Positions 61,949 through 64,000 of a stretch of DNA of 64,000 nucleotides are shown piece by piece. How positions within the stretch are numbered: the first letter of the stretch is position 1; each line of letters starts with the position of its first letter. The stretch is taken from assembly GCA_900766815.1 (NCBI GenBank), contig CAAFWV010000040.1:1-64000 (forward strand), written 5' to 3'. A model generated the notes under the pieces. It made no database searches and had not been told where the DNA came from. It worked only from the letters and a program-made list of their open reading frames with translations. The stretch comes from Lachnospiraceae bacterium. Lineage in GTDB: Bacteria; Bacillota; Clostridia; Lachnospirales; Lachnospiraceae. A program made the position numbers and the translations under genes.

Positions 61949-62422
61949 GTGAGTACAGGATGGATTGTAACAATAGTAATACTTGTAGTATTGGTTGCTC
62001 TTATTGTTGGATTATACTTTTTGGGTAAGAGAGCTGAGAAGCGTCAGGCTGAGCAGAAGGAACAGATGGAGGCTGTTAAGCAGACCGTTTCGATGCTTGT
62101 AATTGATAAGAAGAAGATGAAGATTAAGGATGCGGGACTTCCTTCAGTTGTGCTGGAGAACACACCTAAGCTCATGCGTGGTTCCAAGCTTCCGATTGTT
62201 AAGGCTAAGATTGGTCCCCAGGTGATGTCTCTTGTATGTGATGCAGCAATATTTGACCAGCTTCCGGTTAAGAAGGAGGTTAAGGCTACAGTGAGCGGTA
62301 TCTATATCACAGGCTTCAAGGGCTTACATGGCAAAATCGAGGCAACTCCGGTTAAGAAGAGCCGTTTCAAGAAGATGGTCGAGAACCTTCAGGAGAAGGC
62401 AGGAGCAAAGCCTGTCAAATAA
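61949..62422 (+). CDS. Conserved single-pass membrane protein, unknown function
   Basis: Protein of 157 residues with one N-terminal membrane helix (about 5-26) and a basic cytoplasmic part with a coiled coil (about 30-50, EKRQAEQKEQMEAVKQTV) and a compact beta-rich domain (IDKKKMKIKDAGLPSVVLENTP ... VVKAKIGPQVMSLVCDAAIFDQLP-like). Start is GTG 61949 with AGAGGAGGA 6 bases upstream; the longer frame beginning at 61832 runs through a terminator and promoter. It precedes asnS by about 47 bases. No function is known to me. Confidence 0.78.
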   Translation: MSTGWIVTIVILVVLVALIVGLYFLGKRAEKRQAEQKEQMEAVKQTVSMLVIDKKKMKIKDAGLPSVVLENTPKLMRGSKLPIVKAKIGPQVMSLVCDAAIFDQLPVKKEVKATVSGIYITGFKGLHGKIEATPVKKSRFKKMVENLQEKAGAKPVK

Positions 62423-62469
62423 CAGATGTAATCAAGGGGCAAATCCCTGTTATATTGAGGAGAAATATT

Positions 62470-63861
62470 ATGGAACTGACAAACATCAAGCAGTTATTCC
62501 GCGAGCAGGCCTCATTTACAGACAAAGAGGTTACTATCGGCGGATGGCTAAGGAGCAACAGAGATTCCAAGACCTTTGGATTTCTAACAGTGAATGACGG
62601 CTCATTCTTTGAATCATTACAGGTTGTGTATTCTGACAATCTGGAGAACTTCCCGGCTATTACCAAGCTGAATGTCGGTGCCGCAGTCATCTGTACCGGT
62701 ACCATTGTTGCAACACCCAATGCCAAGCAGCCCTTCGAGATGCAGGCTAAGGTTGTTGAGATAGAAGGAGAATCAACAGCTGATTATCCGCTTCAGAAGA
62801 AGCGTCACAGCTTCGAATACCTCCGTACAATTACCCACCTTCGTCCCAGAACCAACACCTTCGAGGCCGTATTCAGGGTGAGAAGTGTGGCTGCATATGC
62901 CATTCACAAGTTCTTCCAGGAGAGGGATTTCGTATATGTTCATACTCCCATTATTACCGGAAGCGACTGTGAGGGCGCAGGAGAGATGTTTCAGGTAACA
63001 ACTCTTGATATGAACAATCTTCCGCTTACAGAGGATGGCAAGGTGGATTACAGCAAGGATTTCTATGGTCATTCGACAAACCTTACCGTATCGGGACAGC
63101 TTAACGTTGAGACCTTTGCCTTTGCCTTCAAGAATGTATATACCTTTGGTCCCACCTTCAGAGCAGAGAATTCCAACACAACAAGACATGCTGCCGAGTT
63201 CTGGATGATTGAGCCGGAGATATGCTTCGCTGACCTTCAGGATGATATGATGCTTGCAGAGAGCATGCTTAAGTATGTAATCAGATACGTGCTTGACAAC
63301 TGCCCTGAGGAGATGAACTTCTTCAACAGCTTTGTTGACAAGGGTCTTATTGAGAGACTTGAGCATGTGGCAAATTCAGACTTTGGCCGCGTAACCTATA
63401 CAGAGGCTATAAAGATCTTAGAGAAGCATAATGATGAATTTGATTACAAGGTTTACTGGGGCTGTGACCTTCAGACAGAGCATGAGAGATATCTTACAGA
63501 GAAAGAGTTCAAGAGACCTGTATTCGTAACAGATTATCCTAAGGAGATTAAGGCCTTCTACATGAAGCTTAATGAGGATGGCAAGACTGTTGCAGCCTGC
63601 GACTGTCTGGTTCCGGGAATCGGTGAGATTATCGGAGGTTCTCAGAGAGAGGATAACCTTGAACTCTTAGAGAAGAGAATGGATGAGTGTGGTCTTAATA
63701 AGGAAGATTACGGCTTCTATTTAGACTTAAGAAAATATGGTTCGGCAAGACATGCGGGCTTCGGACTCGGATTTGAGAGATGCATTATGTATCTCACCGG
63801 TATGGGCAATATCCGTGACGTACTGCCGTTCCCAAGAACAGTAGGAAACTGCGATTTGTAA
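62470..63861 (+). CDS. asnS: Asparaginyl-tRNA synthetase
   Basis: Class IIb synthetase charging tRNA-Asn; 463 residues. OB-fold anticodon-binding domain (about 15-110), then motif 1 (FFQERDFVYVHTPIITGSDCEGAGEMF), motif 2 (FRAENSNTTRHAAEFWMIEPE) and motif 3 (GFGLGFERCIMYLTG). ATG 62470 has GAGGAG 7 bases upstream; the in-frame TTG at 62455 overlaps that site. Length is normal. Confidence 0.96.
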   Translation: MELTNIKQLFREQASFTDKEVTIGGWLRSNRDSKTFGFLTVNDGSFFESLQVVYSDNLENFPAITKLNVGAAVICTGTIVATPNAKQPFEMQAKVVEIEGESTADYPLQKKRHSFEYLRTITHLRPRTNTFEAVFRVRSVAAYAIHKFFQERDFVYVHTPIITGSDCEGAGEMFQVTTLDMNNLPLTEDGKVDYSKDFYGHSTNLTVSGQLNVETFAFAFKNVYTFGPTFRAENSNTTRHAAEFWMIEPEICFADLQDDMMLAESMLKYVIRYVLDNCPEEMNFFNSFVDKGLIERLEHVANSDFGRVTYTEAIKILEKHNDEFDYKVYWGCDLQTEHERYLTEKEFKRPVFVTDYPKEIKAFYMKLNEDGKTVAACDCLVPGIGEIIGGSQREDNLELLEKRMDECGLNKEDYGFYLDLRKYGSARHAGFGLGFERCIMYLTGMGNIRDVLPFPRTVGNCDL

Positions 63862-63896
63862 GTAAGGGGCGGTTTTCCCCAAAAAGGAATGTCAGA

Positions 63897-64000
63897 TTGG
63901 TGATGACAAAGAGAGTAATCGCTACAATAACAAGTGTTATACTGATTCTGTCCATGCCTATGACGGTGTATGCAACGAAGATAAGCGACATCAAGGCAGA
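63897..64000 (+). CDS. Start of a secreted protein (cut by window end)
   Basis: Partial: about 34 codons with no stop. The sequence encodes a signal peptide (TKRVIATITSVILILSMPMTVYA, then TKISDIKA). In-frame TTG 63897, GTG 63900 and ATG 63903 compete; AAGGAA at 63885-63890 is 6 bases before the TTG and 12 before the ATG. The stretch after the cleavage site (KISDIKA) is like the beginning of PcsB/NlpC-P60 coiled-coil wall hydrolases, but too little is visible to name it. Confidence 0.6.
   Translation, partial: MVMTKRVIATITSVILILSMPMTVYATKISDIKA

Noticed and set aside
63866..63880. GGGG/CCCC hairpin after asnS as a terminator
   Set aside because: 4-bp stem with no T run on the plus strand; too weak to call.

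Overview
The window is about 44% GC by eye and reads as chromosomal core DNA of a low-GC Gram-positive anaerobe, most likely a member of the Lachnospiraceae (Clostridia; Butyrivibrio/Roseburia/Lachnospira-like). The pointers are HrcA/CIRCE heat-shock control, a GlgC+GlgD pair, a long divergent PRPP synthetase, a DnaD/DnaC-type helicase-loader pair, PyrD with a PyrK electron-transfer subunit, a YjfB-type motility protein and a DUF6465 protein with an Ala/Lys/Pro-rich tail. The genus cannot be fixed from the sequence alone. I see no rRNA, tRNA, insertion sequence, prophage or CRISPR array, and no gap between genes longer than 300 bases.

Layout. 0-6 kb: CvfB-like RNA-binding protein, CPBP membrane protease, YjfB (minus strand), a SpoVB/MurJ-like flippase, a DUF3048 lipoprotein and a degenerate CobS-like membrane protein. 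6-13 kb: the livJHMGF branched-chain amino acid ABC transporter with attenuator-like hairpins, then a cytidylate-kinase-like protein, an aminotransferase and the DUF6465 protein. 13.3-18.3 kb: the CIRCE-controlled hrcA-grpE-dnaK-dnaJ operon. 18.3-22.2 kb: sua5, rpiB, upp, a dCMP deaminase and a coiled-coil SleB-type hydrolase. 22.3-30 kb: DUF402 protein (minus) divergent from the complete F1Fo ATP synthase operon (atpZ-atpI-BEFHAGDC), whose c-subunit carries a sodium-type ligand set. 30-32.6 kb: a large surface protein with a degenerate C39-like tail. 32.6-37.5 kb, all minus strand: murC, an array of DnaA boxes, dnaD, dnaC-like helicase loader and prs. 37.7-40.1 kb: glgC-glgD. 40.2-45.3 kb: pth, mfd, sirtuin. 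45.4-53.3 kb: an IleS2-type ileS, glgP and an aconitase-family hydratase. 53.4-58.6 kb: a degenerate GH9-like lipoprotein, plsC, pyrC, pyrK, pyrD. 58.7-64 kb: ispE, a GntR regulator, DUF1934, a calcium-loop protein, a single-pass membrane protein, asnS and the start of a secreted protein cut by the window edge.

Most of this is housekeeping: nutrient uptake (liv), energy (atp), glycogen turnover (glgC, glgD, glgP), pyrimidine synthesis and salvage (pyrC, pyrKD, upp, dCMP deaminase, and prs supplying PRPP), proteostasis, cell wall and DNA replication. The least ordinary feature is the cluster of perfect DnaA boxes, three of them in exact 9-bp tandem, directly upstream of the promoter for the helicase-loader genes dnaD-dnaC; it suggests direct DnaA control of replication-initiation genes, or a DnaA titration or loading site. 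Other points of note are the predicted Na+ specificity of the ATP synthase, three 'pseudo-enzyme' paralogs (CobS-like, GH9-like, C39-like) that keep the fold signature but lose key residues, and several genes that lack a Shine-Dalgarno sequence and appear to start at or next to their transcription start.
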